DNA from: Candidatus Omnitrophota bacterium
GTDB lineage: Bacteria > Omnitrophota > Gorgyraeia > Gygaellales > Profunditerraquicolaceae
Assembly: GCA_023229385.1 (NCBI GenBank)
Contig: JALNZI010000004.1
Span: 1-64,000 of the forward strand
Reading direction: 5' to 3'
Length of the DNA: 64,000 nucleotides
Part shown: positions 24,810 to 33,287 of the stretch, in pieces
Position numbering within the stretch: the stretch's first letter is position 1
Layout of the letters: the number at the start of each line of letters is the position of its first letter
The notes under the pieces: model-generated
Database searches by the model: none
Seen by the model: only the letters and a program-made list of their open reading frames with translations
What the model was told of the DNA's origin: nothing
Translations under genes and position numbers: made by a program

Positions 24810-25440
24810 AGCGCAAATCCTCCGCAGTTGCATAAATGGTTTCAATTTCCGAGATAAGATTAGGGTCTTTATGTGCAATATAACAATCTTGAACGTATTT
24901 TTGCAAATCAGCCGGACGGCAAACCACAATCAAATTGCCAGGATATTTTTCAAAAATCTTTTTGACAATTTCCCAATCACCACCTGCAATTCCACATCCA
25001 TACAAGAATGGAACATAGAGAGTAGCAGTTGGATTGTTAAGATAGATAATATCAAAACAAGTTTTCAAAGCATTATATTCAGTCAAGGGTTCAATCTTGG
25101 AATCCATCACTGGAATACCTTTACTAATGTTTTTTCCCTCAGCACATTTGAGGCAAACTTTTTTTTGGGAAAAACAATTAGCGATAATTAATTCGGTATT
25201 GGGATCTGGTTTGAATGCCCCCAATTTGAAATCATAACGAAATCCGTTTACTGGAAAGCTAAAAACATCCCCCAATTTAGCCAGTCCATCGAAGCAGTAA
25301 TCGCTATAAGCCGATTCTAGGAGAGGATATTGCTTGGATAGGTAACTGGCAATGCCCGCCCCCATGACGCCATATAGATTAGTCTGATGAGCAATGATGC
25401 CCTTCTGAATCAATAGTAGATCGCCAATCATATACTTCAT
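24802..25440 (-). CDS. Macro-domain ADP-ribose hydrolase-like protein, 212 aa
   Basis: GGAGG precedes the ATG (MKYMIGDLL). GDLLLIQKG, then AHQTNLYGVMGAGIASYL (the Asn and the Gly-rich loop that hold ADP-ribose), IIANCFSQKK, and YVPFLYGCGIAGGDW match the Poa1/OARD1-type macro domain, which removes ADP-ribose or ADP-ribose-1''-phosphate. A CLKC pair inserted at ~110 is unusual. It could reverse host ADP-ribosylation defences or process ADP-ribose-1''-phosphate made during RNA ligation; both are inference. Confidence 0.8.
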   Translation of the reverse strand: MKYMIGDLLLIQKGIIAHQTNLYGVMGAGIASYLSKQYPLLESAYSDYCFDGLAKLGDVFSFPVNGFRYDFKLGAFKPDPNTELIIANCFSQKKVCLKCAEGKNISKGIPVMDSKIEPLTEYNALKTCFDIIYLNNPTATLYVPFLYGCGIAGGDWEIVKKIFEKYPGNLIVVCRPADLQKYVQDCYIAHKDPNLISEIETIYATAEDLRYE

Positions 25441-25506
25441 ATGAGCCTCCAGGATGGTGAACACTGAATATAAAAAAATATAGAAGGCTGTCAACCTATA
25501 TTTCAG

Positions 25507-25680
25507 CTACATGAAAAAATTTAAAACCATTGGATAAATTGGGCCATGCATCATAAGTACTCCACATAAAGCTACTAACATTATAAATATAATAAATACC
25601 AAAATCCAAATTAATCCAAAAAGTATTTGTATAGAAATTTCTAAAATTTCATTAAAAGTATCCCTGTTGGACTTTTGCAT
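25507..25680 (-). CDS. Small membrane protein, 57 aa
   Basis: I chose the ATG at 25680 (MQKSNRD), inside the end of the metalloprotease gene; the frame continues upstream but only as overlap. One long hydrophobic helix (LFGLIWILVFIIFIMLVALCGVLMM). Possibly co-expressed with the protease. Confidence 0.5.
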   Translation of the reverse strand: MQKSNRDTFNEILEISIQILFGLIWILVFIIFIMLVALCGVLMMHGPIYPMVLNFFM

Positions 25681-26338
25681 ACAAAAGTCTAATAACTTCG
25701 TAAACTTTATTTTTATTGTCTTTATCAAGATATTCATCAAATTGCTTTTCATTACCTGTTAAATTCATACATGCTTTATAGAAATCTTCAAAATTTAATC
25801 CTTTAAAATATCCAAGTCTGTTTTTACTAGAAGTAATATAACTAATAATTGAGCCAATGTAAGCAGATATTTCTTCTGGGCTATTATAATATTGAAAATA
25901 ATTAGGTTTATTAGGATCTTTAAATATTTCTTTAATATCACTTGATTTATCAATATCAGTTTTTTTATTTTTAGCAAATACCTCACGATATATATGAATA
26001 AACTCATGGAGCAATAATACCCAAGACTCATCATCAATATCTTTAGCTTGTATAATTGAATCATTTAATGTTATATAATAGCCTTGTTTAATTTCACCCA
26101 TTGCAATATGCTCAGAATAATTTCCAATAAAAAATACATAAGGCAAAATTGGATCAGTTAATGGTATTTTATAAAATTTTCTATTTTCATACTCATTTGA
26201 TCTAATTATCTTATAAACTGCTAATGCAAATTCTTTTGCACTACGTTGAACTCGTTCAATAAATTGTTTATTGAAATATCCACTATCAGAAAAATGATAA
26301 TTTTCCTCATATAATGCTCCACTATACAAAATCTTCAT
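25652..26338 (-). CDS. HExxH metallopeptidase-like protein, 228 aa
   Basis: LLHEFIHIYRE at ~108-118 contains HEFIH, the zinc-binding HExxH motif; a downstream Glu in NSPEEISAY could be the third ligand. No signal peptide, so it would act in the cytoplasm. Family not identified. Eleven bases separate it from the next gene. A small membrane protein frame overlaps its 3' end. Confidence 0.65.
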   Translation of the reverse strand: MKILYSGALYEENYHFSDSGYFNKQFIERVQRSAKEFALAVYKIIRSNEYENRKFYKIPLTDPILPYVFFIGNYSEHIAMGEIKQGYYITLNDSIIQAKDIDDESWVLLLHEFIHIYREVFAKNKKTDIDKSSDIKEIFKDPNKPNYFQYYNSPEEISAYIGSIISYITSSKNRLGYFKGLNFEDFYKACMNLTGNEKQFDEYLDKDNKNKVYEVIRLLYAKVQQGYF

Positions 26339-26349
26339 AATATTATTTA

Positions 26350-26631
26350 TTAGAATCTATCAACTGAATCAGTAAGTAATTCAGTAATGTAATTAGACAT
26401 TTGATCTAATTCAGATTCTTCAAATGCCTTATATGGAGCATATTTATCGCTAGAAAATACTAAAACTTTATCATCATATATGCTTATATGAAACTTAATT
26501 AATTTAGTTTTATATTCAACTTCATATGCGGGACCATCAATATTCCAAAAAATACTAACATTTGGCTCTTTTTCAAATTTATAAAATAATAGCTTTAAGA
26601 TATCTCTTTTACATTCATTTTTATTAATCAT
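26350..26631 (-). CDS. Unknown protein, 93 aa
   Basis: Small alpha/beta protein (VEYKTKLIKFHISIYDDKVLVFSSDK). The ATG overlaps the stop of a tiny 20-codon frame upstream. No family recognised. Confidence 0.55.
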   Translation of the reverse strand: MINKNECKRDILKLLFYKFEKEPNVSIFWNIDGPAYEVEYKTKLIKFHISIYDDKVLVFSSDKYAPYKAFEESELDQMSNYITELLTDSVDRF

Positions 26632-26686
26632 GTTTATTTAAATCCATTAAGTCATTTATTGCAATAGTCTGATTAATATATTTCAT
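26624..26686 (-). CDS. Possible 20-aa leader peptide
   Basis: ATG at 26686 overlaps the TAA of the DUF7666 gene (TAATG), and its own stop overlaps the ATG of the 93-aa gene. Such end-to-end coupling is what links genes elsewhere here, so this tiny frame may be translated to carry ribosomes across. No other evidence. Confidence 0.3.
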   Translation of the reverse strand: MKYINQTIAINDLMDLNKHD

Positions 26687-27582
26687 TACTTAACCTCAAC
26701 GAATTTTCCATTAATCATTTTATAAAACGTATTGGCTTTAATATGCTTTCCATCAATTTTACGTGTTCTACAATTGATAATTTCATCATCTTCCCATTCA
26801 GATAAAGTCAAAAAATCACCTAAAGCTCCTTTAGCTTTACTATAAGGTCCAAATGCAACTGCTAAAGATTGAGATCCACTAACAATTGCTTGACTACTAG
26901 AGCCTACTGTGGACGCTAAACATTGCTTTCCACTATTTGAGGCTGATGAACAATCTCCACTATTTGAGGCTAATGAACAATCTCCACTATTTGAGGCTGA
27001 TGAACGATCTCCACTATTTGAGGCTACTGAATGATCTCCACTATTTGAGGCTGATGAACGATCTCCACTATTTGAGGCTGATGAACAATATCCACTATTT
27101 GAGGCTAATGAACAATTTCCACTATTTGAGGCTGATGAATAAGCTCCACTATTTGAGGCTGATGAACAATATCCACTATTTGAAGCTGATGAGCAATCTC
27201 CACTATTTGAGGCTGATGAATAATATCCACTATTTGAGACTACTGAATAATCCTTAGTTTGATGTTCTTTAGACTTAGCATGAGCTTTAGTATATTCAGC
27301 ACATAATTGATTGTATTCAATAATATCAATTTCTCTAATAATAGTTATTTTTGTACCGGCCTGTTTAGAGTCATCAGATTTACCCTTAACAATTCCATCA
27401 AGTTCTACTTCGCAAAATCTAGATTCTGCTGGATTATAATAGGCAAAAACATCATGTGGGTTTGTGCAAGCATGAAAGCCCTCTTGACATAACTCTGCAT
27501 TATCTGTTACATAGGTCTTACCTATTTCGTATTGAAAATCTCTGCACGTTAGATTCTTATCAAAGCCCTTAAAACATTTCAT
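26686..27582 (-). CDS. DUF7666 protein with octapeptide repeats, copy 2, 298 aa
   Basis: Residues 1-118 are the DUF7666 domain. Residues ~120-225 hold about 13 tandem repeats of eight residues, S[SLV]ASNSG plus one variable residue and one of Y/C/R/H/N. The C-terminal part has a Hep_Hag-like QAIVSGSQSLAVAFG segment and a conserved end (CRTRKIDGKHIKANTFYK). Its repeats favour SASNSG where copies 1 and 3 favour VASNSG. A TTGCCA-17-TATATT promoter lies 49 bases upstream. Function unknown. Confidence 0.8.
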   Translation of the reverse strand: MKCFKGFDKNLTCRDFQYEIGKTYVTDNAELCQEGFHACTNPHDVFAYYNPAESRFCEVELDGIVKGKSDDSKQAGTKITIIREIDIIEYNQLCAEYTKAHAKSKEHQTKDYSVVSNSGYYSSASNSGDCSSASNSGYCSSASNSGAYSSASNSGNCSLASNSGYCSSASNSGDRSSASNSGDHSVASNSGDRSSASNSGDCSLASNSGDCSSASNSGKQCLASTVGSSSQAIVSGSQSLAVAFGPYSKAKGALGDFLTLSEWEDDEIINCRTRKIDGKHIKANTFYKMINGKFVEVK

Positions 27583-27630
27583 TTTAGCTCTCTTCCGGTT
27601 TTAGTGTTAGATGATTGATTAATGATTTAA

Positions 27631-27659
27631 AATATAACAAAATTATATTAACTTGGCAA
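27631..27659 (-). promoter_or_regulatory. Promoter TTGCCA-17-TATATT
   Basis: -35 TTGCCA at 27654-27659 and -10 TATATT at 27631-27636 on the minus strand, driving DUF7666 copy 2. Confidence 0.75.
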
Positions 27660-27709
27660 TATATTCTTAAGAAAATTACCATAACTAATAGAAAAACATA
27701 TATAGCTCC

Positions 27710-28066
27710 TTATAGATATTGAACAAAAGTATATATGCTCTGGCTATATTGAGATGTGAATTCTTTCAAATCCTTGATTTTCTTACGGACCATGCCATTA
27801 AAGGGATCTGCAAATTCTGGAACTTGTGATTTACCCAAAATAGCTTCATATAATTCATGAAAATAGTCGGCTCTTTCGTGATCTCTAGTGATCCATCTAG
27901 TTCTAAAAATAGTATCTAATCCTTTATTCAAATCATTAAGAGAATAGAACATACTATGCAAAATAGTAGCAAAGTCTTCTCTAGGCATTCTATGCAATAA
28001 TGCATATTGAACCAAATCATTTACGCTATTGAAATGTAAATTAGAATCAATTGTTTCAGTTGGCAT
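27710..28066 (-). CDS. Unknown helical protein, 118 aa
   Basis: AAAGGAA precedes the ATG. Helical with many aromatic residues and Arg/His clusters (FRTRWITRDHERADYFHELY). No family recognised. Last gene of the 27710-29337 leftward group. Confidence 0.6.
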   Translation of the reverse strand: MPTETIDSNLHFNSVNDLVQYALLHRMPREDFATILHSMFYSLNDLNKGLDTIFRTRWITRDHERADYFHELYEAILGKSQVPEFADPFNGMVRKKIKDLKEFTSQYSQSIYTFVQYL

Positions 28067-28078
28067 TATATTTCCTTT

Positions 28079-28546
28079 TTAAATATTGTCCCAAAAGTCA
28101 ATTTTATCAGGAATAGAAAACAAAACTTCTCCATCCTTATCATAAAATCTATCAAACATATCTATTACATTAGATTCATTTAAATCGGGATTAATATTTT
28201 CTTCAAAACTTGGATCTTTAAATATTGGATCAGCTTTTTTAATTTGATTATTTGCTATAAAATTTTCATCAGTAGCATGAAACCAAAATTGTTTAGTAGC
28301 CATAACTAAACAAGCTTTAGGATAAGTTTTTTTAAGATATTCAGAAGTTGAATGCATGAATCCAGTAATAATATGTGCAACTAATTCATCGACTGCCCCA
28401 TTTAATTCATCATTAGGGGCTTTAATTATTTTAACTTTAGTAATAACAATACCATGAGGAATTGTATAATGGACTCCATCTACATCTTGAGTATCATTAT
28501 TATTATCCTCATAATATTCTAGACCTACTGTGATTATTCTAGACAT
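28079..28546 (-). CDS. Unknown protein, 155 aa
   Basis: AAAAGGAA precedes the ATG, which lies inside the end of the phosphoesterase gene (13-base overlap). Acidic; a beta-rich start (VHYTIPHGIVITKVKIIK). No family recognised. Confidence 0.55.
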   Translation of the reverse strand: MSRIITVGLEYYEDNNNDTQDVDGVHYTIPHGIVITKVKIIKAPNDELNGAVDELVAHIITGFMHSTSEYLKKTYPKACLVMATKQFWFHATDENFIANNQIKKADPIFKDPSFEENINPDLNESNVIDMFDRFYDKDGEVLFSIPDKIDFWDNI

Positions 28547-29337
28547 TTTAGATTCCTTTTGTATGCGCTAGTGTCAAAAATAATACTCTGTTCAAGCCAA
28601 TTTTCATTATATGATAAACCAATTATTGGGAAATATTCTTTATCCCCATTAGTTTTAGCATAATGTCCTCTTCCATCATATCTAACATGAAAGTGCCCAT
28701 GAAATAATAACTTAGGATGCACTCTTTCAATTACTTCTTGTAATTTCCTACGATGACTTTGAGAATATAAATCTTGCTTATAATATCTACTATTCTCATT
28801 AAATATAAGCTGACTAGATTTACTAAGGGTTCCATTTAATGAATATAAATTAGAACTTTCAGGCATATCATGAGATAATAATATATCCACATGCCCCACT
28901 TCGCTTGACAAATAAACATCTTTCATAGATATTTCTTCATCTGGCCACCAACTAAGCCCAATAGTTCGATTTTCTTTATCTGTACTATAAGCCCCGCCCA
29001 TAACATATACTCTAACATCATCCCATTCAAATAAACATCTATTAGGATAATACCAAAGATTAGGCTTAATTTCTACTGGAAATACATCATCATGTGCCCA
29101 AATATTAAGTAATTCATGATTTTCATGGTTGCCCTTAATAAAATTAATAATAAGATTATATTCAATGGCTAATTTACTGACATAATCAATAAATCCTTTT
29201 TCTTGCTCAAGATGTTCCCAAATACCAAAATCCCCACATATCATTATATGCGAGCATTTTTTATTTACTGCAATTTTACATAATATTAATATATCAGGTT
29301 TATCTCCATGAGTATCCCCACAAATTAAAATTCTCAT
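28534..29337 (-). CDS. Calcineurin-like metallophosphoesterase, 267 aa
   Basis: All five blocks of the family are visible: GDTHGD (residues ~7-12), CGDFG (~34-38), KGNHENHE (~68-75), LSHDMPES (~153-160) and HGHFHVRY (~208-215). They bind two metal ions to hydrolyse phosphodiesters or phosphomonoesters. GGGGGG acts as the binding site before the ATG. Target unknown: nucleotides, RNA ends or phosphoproteins are possible. A second family member lies at 51141-51824. Confidence 0.85.
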   Translation of the reverse strand: MRILICGDTHGDKPDILILCKIAVNKKCSHIMICGDFGIWEHLEQEKGFIDYVSKLAIEYNLIINFIKGNHENHELLNIWAHDDVFPVEIKPNLWYYPNRCLFEWDDVRVYVMGGAYSTDKENRTIGLSWWPDEEISMKDVYLSSEVGHVDILLSHDMPESSNLYSLNGTLSKSSQLIFNENSRYYKQDLYSQSHRRKLQEVIERVHPKLLFHGHFHVRYDGRGHYAKTNGDKEYFPIIGLSYNENWLEQSIIFDTSAYKRNLKCLE

Positions 29338-29349
29338 ATACCCCCCTAG

Positions 29350-29613
29350 TTATGCGGCTTCAGGTGCTTCACCAATACATTTAAATTTAAAATATGCATT
29401 TTGAAGTAAAGTATTATTAATCACTAAACAATAATAATTTTGATAATCATCTATGAAATCTCCATCAAAATGATCCCAGCTTTGATAATTAGCATATGTT
29501 TCTAATTTTTTATAATATTCTTCATTTGTTATAGAAATAGGAACTAAATTATGCTCCTCTCGTCTACCATCTATATATAAAACTAATGTGATTTGATATA
29601 AAAACTGTTTCAT
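29350..29613 (-). CDS. Unknown protein, 87 aa
   Basis: Small beta-rich protein starting MKQFLYQITLVLYID, with many Tyr and Asn. The ATG is six bases after TATAAT, with no Shine-Dalgarno. No family recognised. Confidence 0.55.
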   Translation of the reverse strand: MKQFLYQITLVLYIDGRREEHNLVPISITNEEYYKKLETYANYQSWDHFDGDFIDDYQNYYCLVINNTLLQNAYFKFKCIGEAPEAA

Positions 29614-29619
29614 TTAGTA

Positions 29620-29625
29620 ATTATA
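29620..29625 (-). promoter_or_regulatory. -10 box six bases before ATG (TATAAT)
   Basis: TATAAT, six bases, ATG at 29613 on the minus strand; no ribosome binding site. Confidence 0.5.
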
Positions 29626-29639
29626 TCAAATCATACTAA

Positions 29640-30533
29640 TTAATACAATACTACCTTCTTTTTCTTAGGTGTAACATGCATTGAAGCTGGGATATCATTT
29701 GGATCAGCTACATGCACAATCATATGATTTTTAGATGGACTTCTCCCAATATTGAGTTTATCCCATTCTTTAGGTGAAGTAATGGTGTAAATTGTTTGTG
29801 GATATTTGAGATTACTATAATAGTTTCCATTTTCATCAGATAACTCATGCTTCCAGCTTGGTACTCCGATTTCAATAGTGACAACTTGATCGCTATCTCT
29901 AAAAACAGCTTTTTGAGAAGCTTGCCCAATCATAAAAGCAATGGTCTCCATGTCCAAAGTTTCGCCATTATATTCACGCATTCCGCAATCACCATCACAA
30001 GAACTAAATTCCCGCCTGAAAATCTTATTTTTGGGAGTGCTCCTGATTTTCTTATACCCACTATTTTTATCATTATAATAAGAATACAATGAATCATAGC
30101 TATCTCGCATTTCATTGTAATTAACTATTTCTGACCTATGCCAAATTCCTACTTCAATTGATTCCAACCCATTTTTACCAATATGAGGCTTAATGAAATT
30201 AATAGGAAATCCGAAAATATCCATAACTCCTCCCTTATAAAAATTCCCATTTTTAGTAGTTGGGCAATTTTCGCATTCTTTCATCATAAATTCTTCAATT
30301 AGAGTTGCATGCACTCTAAAATCATCATCTCCCCAGCACAAAGCCGCATCATCCTGATTAGTTGCAAGCAATACTCCACCATGCTCGCATTGGTTAATCG
30401 TCCTTGACTCATAAGTATGTTCATATTCAGTTAAGCTTACCCCTACTTCCATATTTTGGATAGCATCCAAATATTCTCCGGCTTGAGGTATAGCAAGAAT
30501 TCCTAGAATTACTAGAATGAACATTTTCATCAT
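29640..30533 (-). CDS. Secreted unknown protein, 297 aa
   Basis: TAGGAG precedes the ATG. MMKMFILVILGILAIPQAG is a signal peptide, so the protein should be exported. The mature part has paired cysteines (CENC, CDGDC) that could form disulfides and no known catalytic motif. Under its own promoter (30576-30603). It lies next to the lytic-transglycosylase-like gene, so a cell-envelope role is possible. Confidence 0.6.
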   Translation of the reverse strand: MMKMFILVILGILAIPQAGEYLDAIQNMEVGVSLTEYEHTYESRTINQCEHGGVLLATNQDDAALCWGDDDFRVHATLIEEFMMKECENCPTTKNGNFYKGGVMDIFGFPINFIKPHIGKNGLESIEVGIWHRSEIVNYNEMRDSYDSLYSYYNDKNSGYKKIRSTPKNKIFRREFSSCDGDCGMREYNGETLDMETIAFMIGQASQKAVFRDSDQVVTIEIGVPSWKHELSDENGNYYSNLKYPQTIYTITSPKEWDKLNIGRSPSKNHMIVHVADPNDIPASMHVTPKKKKVVLY

Positions 30534-30575
30534 ATACTCCTAAGTTAAAATACTAAATCGCAATCTTCCATATTG

Positions 30576-30610
30576 AATATAAAAATAACCCCCCTTTTGG
30601 CAAGAGGGTT
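30576..30610 (-). promoter_or_regulatory. Overlapping terminator and promoter
   Basis: A hairpin with AACCC/GGGTT arms plus a T-rich tail ends the gene at 30629. Its loop contains TTGCCA (30598-30603), and 16 bases further on is TATATT (30576-30581). So the terminator of one gene holds the promoter of the next. Confidence 0.65.
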
Positions 30611-30628
30611 ATGCGAAAAATCATAAAA

Positions 30629-31294
30629 TTAATCAGCTATTACTTTATTACTTAATTTTATTTTCTCATTTACTTTTTTTTCGTAATCTCCAACTTTATT
30701 TAATCCAGGGTTTTGTTGCCTAACAATATTAGGCAAGCTTTTATTATTGTGGTCATTAACTGATGTTGGTCGAAATACTGTTAAGTATAGTTCTCGCTTA
30801 TTTGCATATGGGGCATTCCTAGCCAAATATTGATAAACAGGCCCACCAATTTTATTATCTTTAGTAGGTAATTCCATCTGATCTTTTACAGTAGGGTATT
30901 CTTCAATTAATTGAGCTACATTTTTAAAATGCTTGCCATGTCTATTTACTAAGGTAGTGGCAGTTTGATTAGTAAATTGAAGTAATCCCATTGCTCCAGA
31001 GATAGGGTTTTTAGATTTAGGATCAAACTTTCCACCCGTTTCATATGCCATAACTGAAAATAAATCAATATATGGAATCTTTAATTTTTCAGCCATTAGA
31101 TTAATCTGATAATTATAATCATTGGATACTTTTGACATATCTAATTCAAAAGCTTCAGGTGCATTTCTTTCATCTTGTTCAATATTATCTACATAGTGAT
31201 TAACTTGGGGAATAATAATATCATGTTTAGTATATCTTACATTACCCATTAAAATAACTCCAAGCAATATAATTGCCAATTTCTTAAAACTCAA
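30629..31294 (-). CDS. Lytic transglycosylase-like (SLT fold) exported protein, 221 aa
   Basis: TTG start preceded by AAAGGAG; needed to keep the signal peptide (KKLAIILLGVILMGN). YETGGKFDPKSKNP at ~80-93 carries the catalytic Glu and the usual S-x-x-GA-x-G-L-x-QF motif follows (SGAMGLLQFT). These enzymes cut the glycan chains of peptidoglycan. It may serve in lysis or as a wall-remodelling protein. No holin is recognised nearby, though several small membrane proteins exist. Confidence 0.75.
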   Translation of the reverse strand: MSFKKLAIILLGVILMGNVRYTKHDIIIPQVNHYVDNIEQDERNAPEAFELDMSKVSNDYNYQINLMAEKLKIPYIDLFSVMAYETGGKFDPKSKNPISGAMGLLQFTNQTATTLVNRHGKHFKNVAQLIEEYPTVKDQMELPTKDNKIGGPVYQYLARNAPYANKRELYLTVFRPTSVNDHNNKSLPNIVRQQNPGLNKVGDYEKKVNEKIKLSNKVIAD

Positions 31295-31339
31295 AACAGC
31301 TATCTCCTTTCATATTTTAGCAAAATTGCTAAAATTAAA

Positions 31340-31380
31340 ATGCCGCTAAAATCGGGGATAATAGCGGCATCTATTATTTA
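31340..31380 (-). terminator. Terminator of the NYN-like gene
   Basis: ATGCCGCTA and TAGCGGCAT form a nine-bp stem with a ~23-base loop, followed on the minus strand by TTTTAATTTT, twenty bases after the stop at 31400. Confidence 0.7.
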
Positions 31381-31399
31381 TACTTTTACCGCTGATTGA

Positions 31400-32092
31400 T
31401 TAATCTTCAATCTTATCATCAGCAAGTGGAACTTCCCTTCGAGTAGAACAAGCATAATACATTTCCCTGGAAATATGGTACCAATCAGTACCATCAATCC
31501 CGCAATGATAGGAATTCTTCACTCCTTCGGGTGGCTCAACATAGGGGAAAGCGTTGATAACCTTCATCCACTGCGAATTTGCAAAAGAAATGTCACGAAT
31601 AGCATTCGCAACAGGGGCCAAAGCCTTATCTTTAGTAATCAAAACAAAGACATCACTATCACCCTTATTAGCTTCATTAATTACATCACAAATCATCTGA
31701 TTTTTAACCAGATTATTGTTGAAAGCTTGGATGGTAAATACACTATTGAAATTTTCCAAACCTTCACGAGAATTCAAAGCATTTACTGGAGAAAGCCCCC
31801 ATTCATGCTGGAAAACCTGAATTCCTTCTGCCCGCCAATTACGAACAGTGCGACTCCAAATGTTGTTCCAAAGAGGGTTGGTTTGCCTGTTCTGATAAGA
31901 AACATAGACAAATAGCCCACCAAGCTCCCATCCTTGTTCCTTGCAAATAGCCAACGCCAAATCATTAGGGCGAAAACTCAAATATTGCTCACCAAAAGCT
32001 TTCTTCAAAAGAACAAATAATTCATCAGCCTCAATAAAAACTGTGGCAATCTTATTTTCAGGCTCAGTACGACCGATGATTTCTTCAGGCAT
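31400..32092 (-). CDS. NYN/PIN-like domain protein, 230 aa
   Basis: TVFIEADELFVLLKK near the N-terminus, a middle part with RNWRAEGIQVF, then KNQMICDVINEANKGDSDVFVLITKDKAL resembles NYN (LabA/limkain-like) RNase domains, with Asp/Glu residues at the ends of strands. The first acidic position is Glu instead of Asp. Nuclease activity is inference. GC content is higher than in its neighbours. Promoter at 32162-32190 and terminator at 31340 make it a single-gene unit. Confidence 0.55.
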   Translation of the reverse strand: MPEEIIGRTEPENKIATVFIEADELFVLLKKAFGEQYLSFRPNDLALAICKEQGWELGGLFVYVSYQNRQTNPLWNNIWSRTVRNWRAEGIQVFQHEWGLSPVNALNSREGLENFNSVFTIQAFNNNLVKNQMICDVINEANKGDSDVFVLITKDKALAPVANAIRDISFANSQWMKVINAFPYVEPPEGVKNSYHCGIDGTDWYHISREMYYACSTRREVPLADDKIED

Positions 32093-32161
32093 GTTATCCT
32101 CACAGGTATGATAGGTTAGGATGATTGCTTCTGCAATATGAACTGCGGAAGCGGTATGATT

Positions 32162-32190
32162 AATATAATTAAATTCTGACTGGCTGGCAA
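32162..32190 (-). promoter_or_regulatory. Promoter TTGCCA-17-TATATT
   Basis: -35 at 32185-32190 and -10 at 32162-32167; about 65 bases of leader precede the ATG at 32092. Confidence 0.78.
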
Positions 32191-32205
32191 CCCATTAACA
32201 CAAAA

Positions 32206-32229
32206 AACCCAACTATTTCTAGCTGGGTT
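32206..32229 (-). terminator. Terminator of the gene at 32265
   Basis: AACCCA and TGGGTT form a stem followed on the minus strand by a T-run; it sits directly upstream of the next promoter. Confidence 0.75.
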
Positions 32230-32264
32230 CTACCTAAAGCATTTTAGCAAGCTTTAAGGAAAAT

Positions 32265-32633
32265 TTACTTTTGAGTAAATCCTTCAAAACATCCAAGCTT
32301 TTGCCCATCAAATTTGGGGCTTAAAAGCAAAGTATCAGTTTTAGCTATTACTTCAGAAGAGCTTTTAGCTCTAATTTCAGCCAAAGCCTTACGCTTTGCT
32401 GCCTTCAGATGAGATTTGCCCAACTTGTCCAAAGCTTTGCTTAGAGAGACGATTTCCCCGATTTCAACGTCAAAGGTATCGTTCTTAGCGCATTCAGCCT
32501 TATGGACCGCCACGGGCTTCTTACCGCTCAAGAGAGTGCAAGTAACGCCACGGCGCACTCGCTTAGTAGCCGGTTCGGGATCAGTGTCAAATTTGACTTT
32601 TAAAGTATCCCCAAAAAAAGTAATCGTCTTCAT
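32265..32633 (-). CDS. Unknown basic protein, 122 aa
   Basis: AGGAAA precedes the ATG. Basic middle (LGKSHLKAAKRKALAEIRAK) predicted helical, beta-rich start. Higher GC than the genes around it. Flanked by its own promoter and terminator. No family recognised. Confidence 0.6.
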   Translation of the reverse strand: MKTITFFGDTLKVKFDTDPEPATKRVRRGVTCTLLSGKKPVAVHKAECAKNDTFDVEIGEIVSLSKALDKLGKSHLKAAKRKALAEIRAKSSSEVIAKTDTLLLSPKFDGQKLGCFEGFTQK

Positions 32634-32683
32634 TTTGCTATTTCCTGTATGGTTATGGGTTTTGTGTCGCCCTGCATGAGAAT

Positions 32684-32712
32684 AATATAATTTTAATTTA
32701 ATCGCTTGTAAA
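32684..32712 (-). promoter_or_regulatory. Promoter TTTACA-17-TATATT
   Basis: -35 TTTACA at 32707-32712, -10 TATATT at 32684-32689 on the minus strand, upstream of the gene ending at 32265. Confidence 0.7.
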
Positions 32713-32740
32713 GATATTCATCCAAACGATTAAATGATTT

Positions 32741-33046
32741 TCAGTATTGTACCTCATGCATTTTATCAGCATCTGGACTATATGAAATAACCCAATATAA
32801 ATCTACATCTTCAAATTTATCCAAACGAGCTACTTGAATATTTGAAGCACAAATAGAATTTGCATTAAATAGATTGGGAGTAGAAGGAGTTGCATAACAG
32901 CGCTTAATTGAGCATTCAATTTTTTCTTTACGATCTAGTACATTAATATCACAATTATTAGGCCAACGTACCCAAAATTTCCCTTCACTGAATTTAATCT
33001 TAATACGGCTAATATTTGCCTTAGAGTGTTCAATTACAATTGACAT
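32741..33046 (-). CDS. Unknown protein, 101 aa
   Basis: GAGGAAA precedes the ATG at 33046 (MSIVIEHSK); a longer upstream frame overlaps the next gene. Beta-rich, with KFWVRWPNNCDINVLDR suggesting a small barrel. No family recognised. It overlaps the gene upstream by 17 bases. Confidence 0.55.
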   Translation of the reverse strand: MSIVIEHSKANISRIKIKFSEGKFWVRWPNNCDINVLDRKEKIECSIKRCYATPSTPNLFNANSICASNIQVARLDKFEDVDLYWVISYSPDADKMHEVQY

Positions 33047-33239
33047 TTTTTGTTTCCTCGTAATTAGACGGTTCAGCGATAATATATCCATGAACTTTAA
33101 TAGTAGCTTCTTGAATTGAAGTTAAATGAATACAATTCCATAAATTAGAAGGGTAATTAATGTTAAGAATATCAAGAATTTTGATTTCTTCAATAAGAGT
33201 ACTTATTCCATTTATTCTAAATATGTCGCTAATAGTCAT
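33030..33239 (-). CDS. Small unknown protein, 69 aa
   Basis: TAGGA precedes the ATG. No recognisable motif; ends in an Asn-rich tail. First gene after the promoter at 33288-33315. Confidence 0.5.
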   Translation of the reverse strand: MTISDIFRINGISTLIEEIKILDILNINYPSNLWNCIHLTSIQEATIKVHGYIIAEPSNYEETKNVNCN

Positions 33240-33287
33240 ACTAAATCCTATTCTATGGGGTCTGAAGAAACATTTCTTCTTTATGAA

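Noticed and set aside
26937..27257. Plus-strand frame encoding repeated LRLMNNLHY-type units
   Set aside because: It is the antisense reading of the DUF7666 octapeptide repeats; the repeat length (24 bases) keeps all frames open. No start site of its own.
31475..31915. Plus-strand 146-aa frame
   Set aside because: Antisense to the NYN-like gene, which has promoter, ribosome binding site and terminator on the minus strand.
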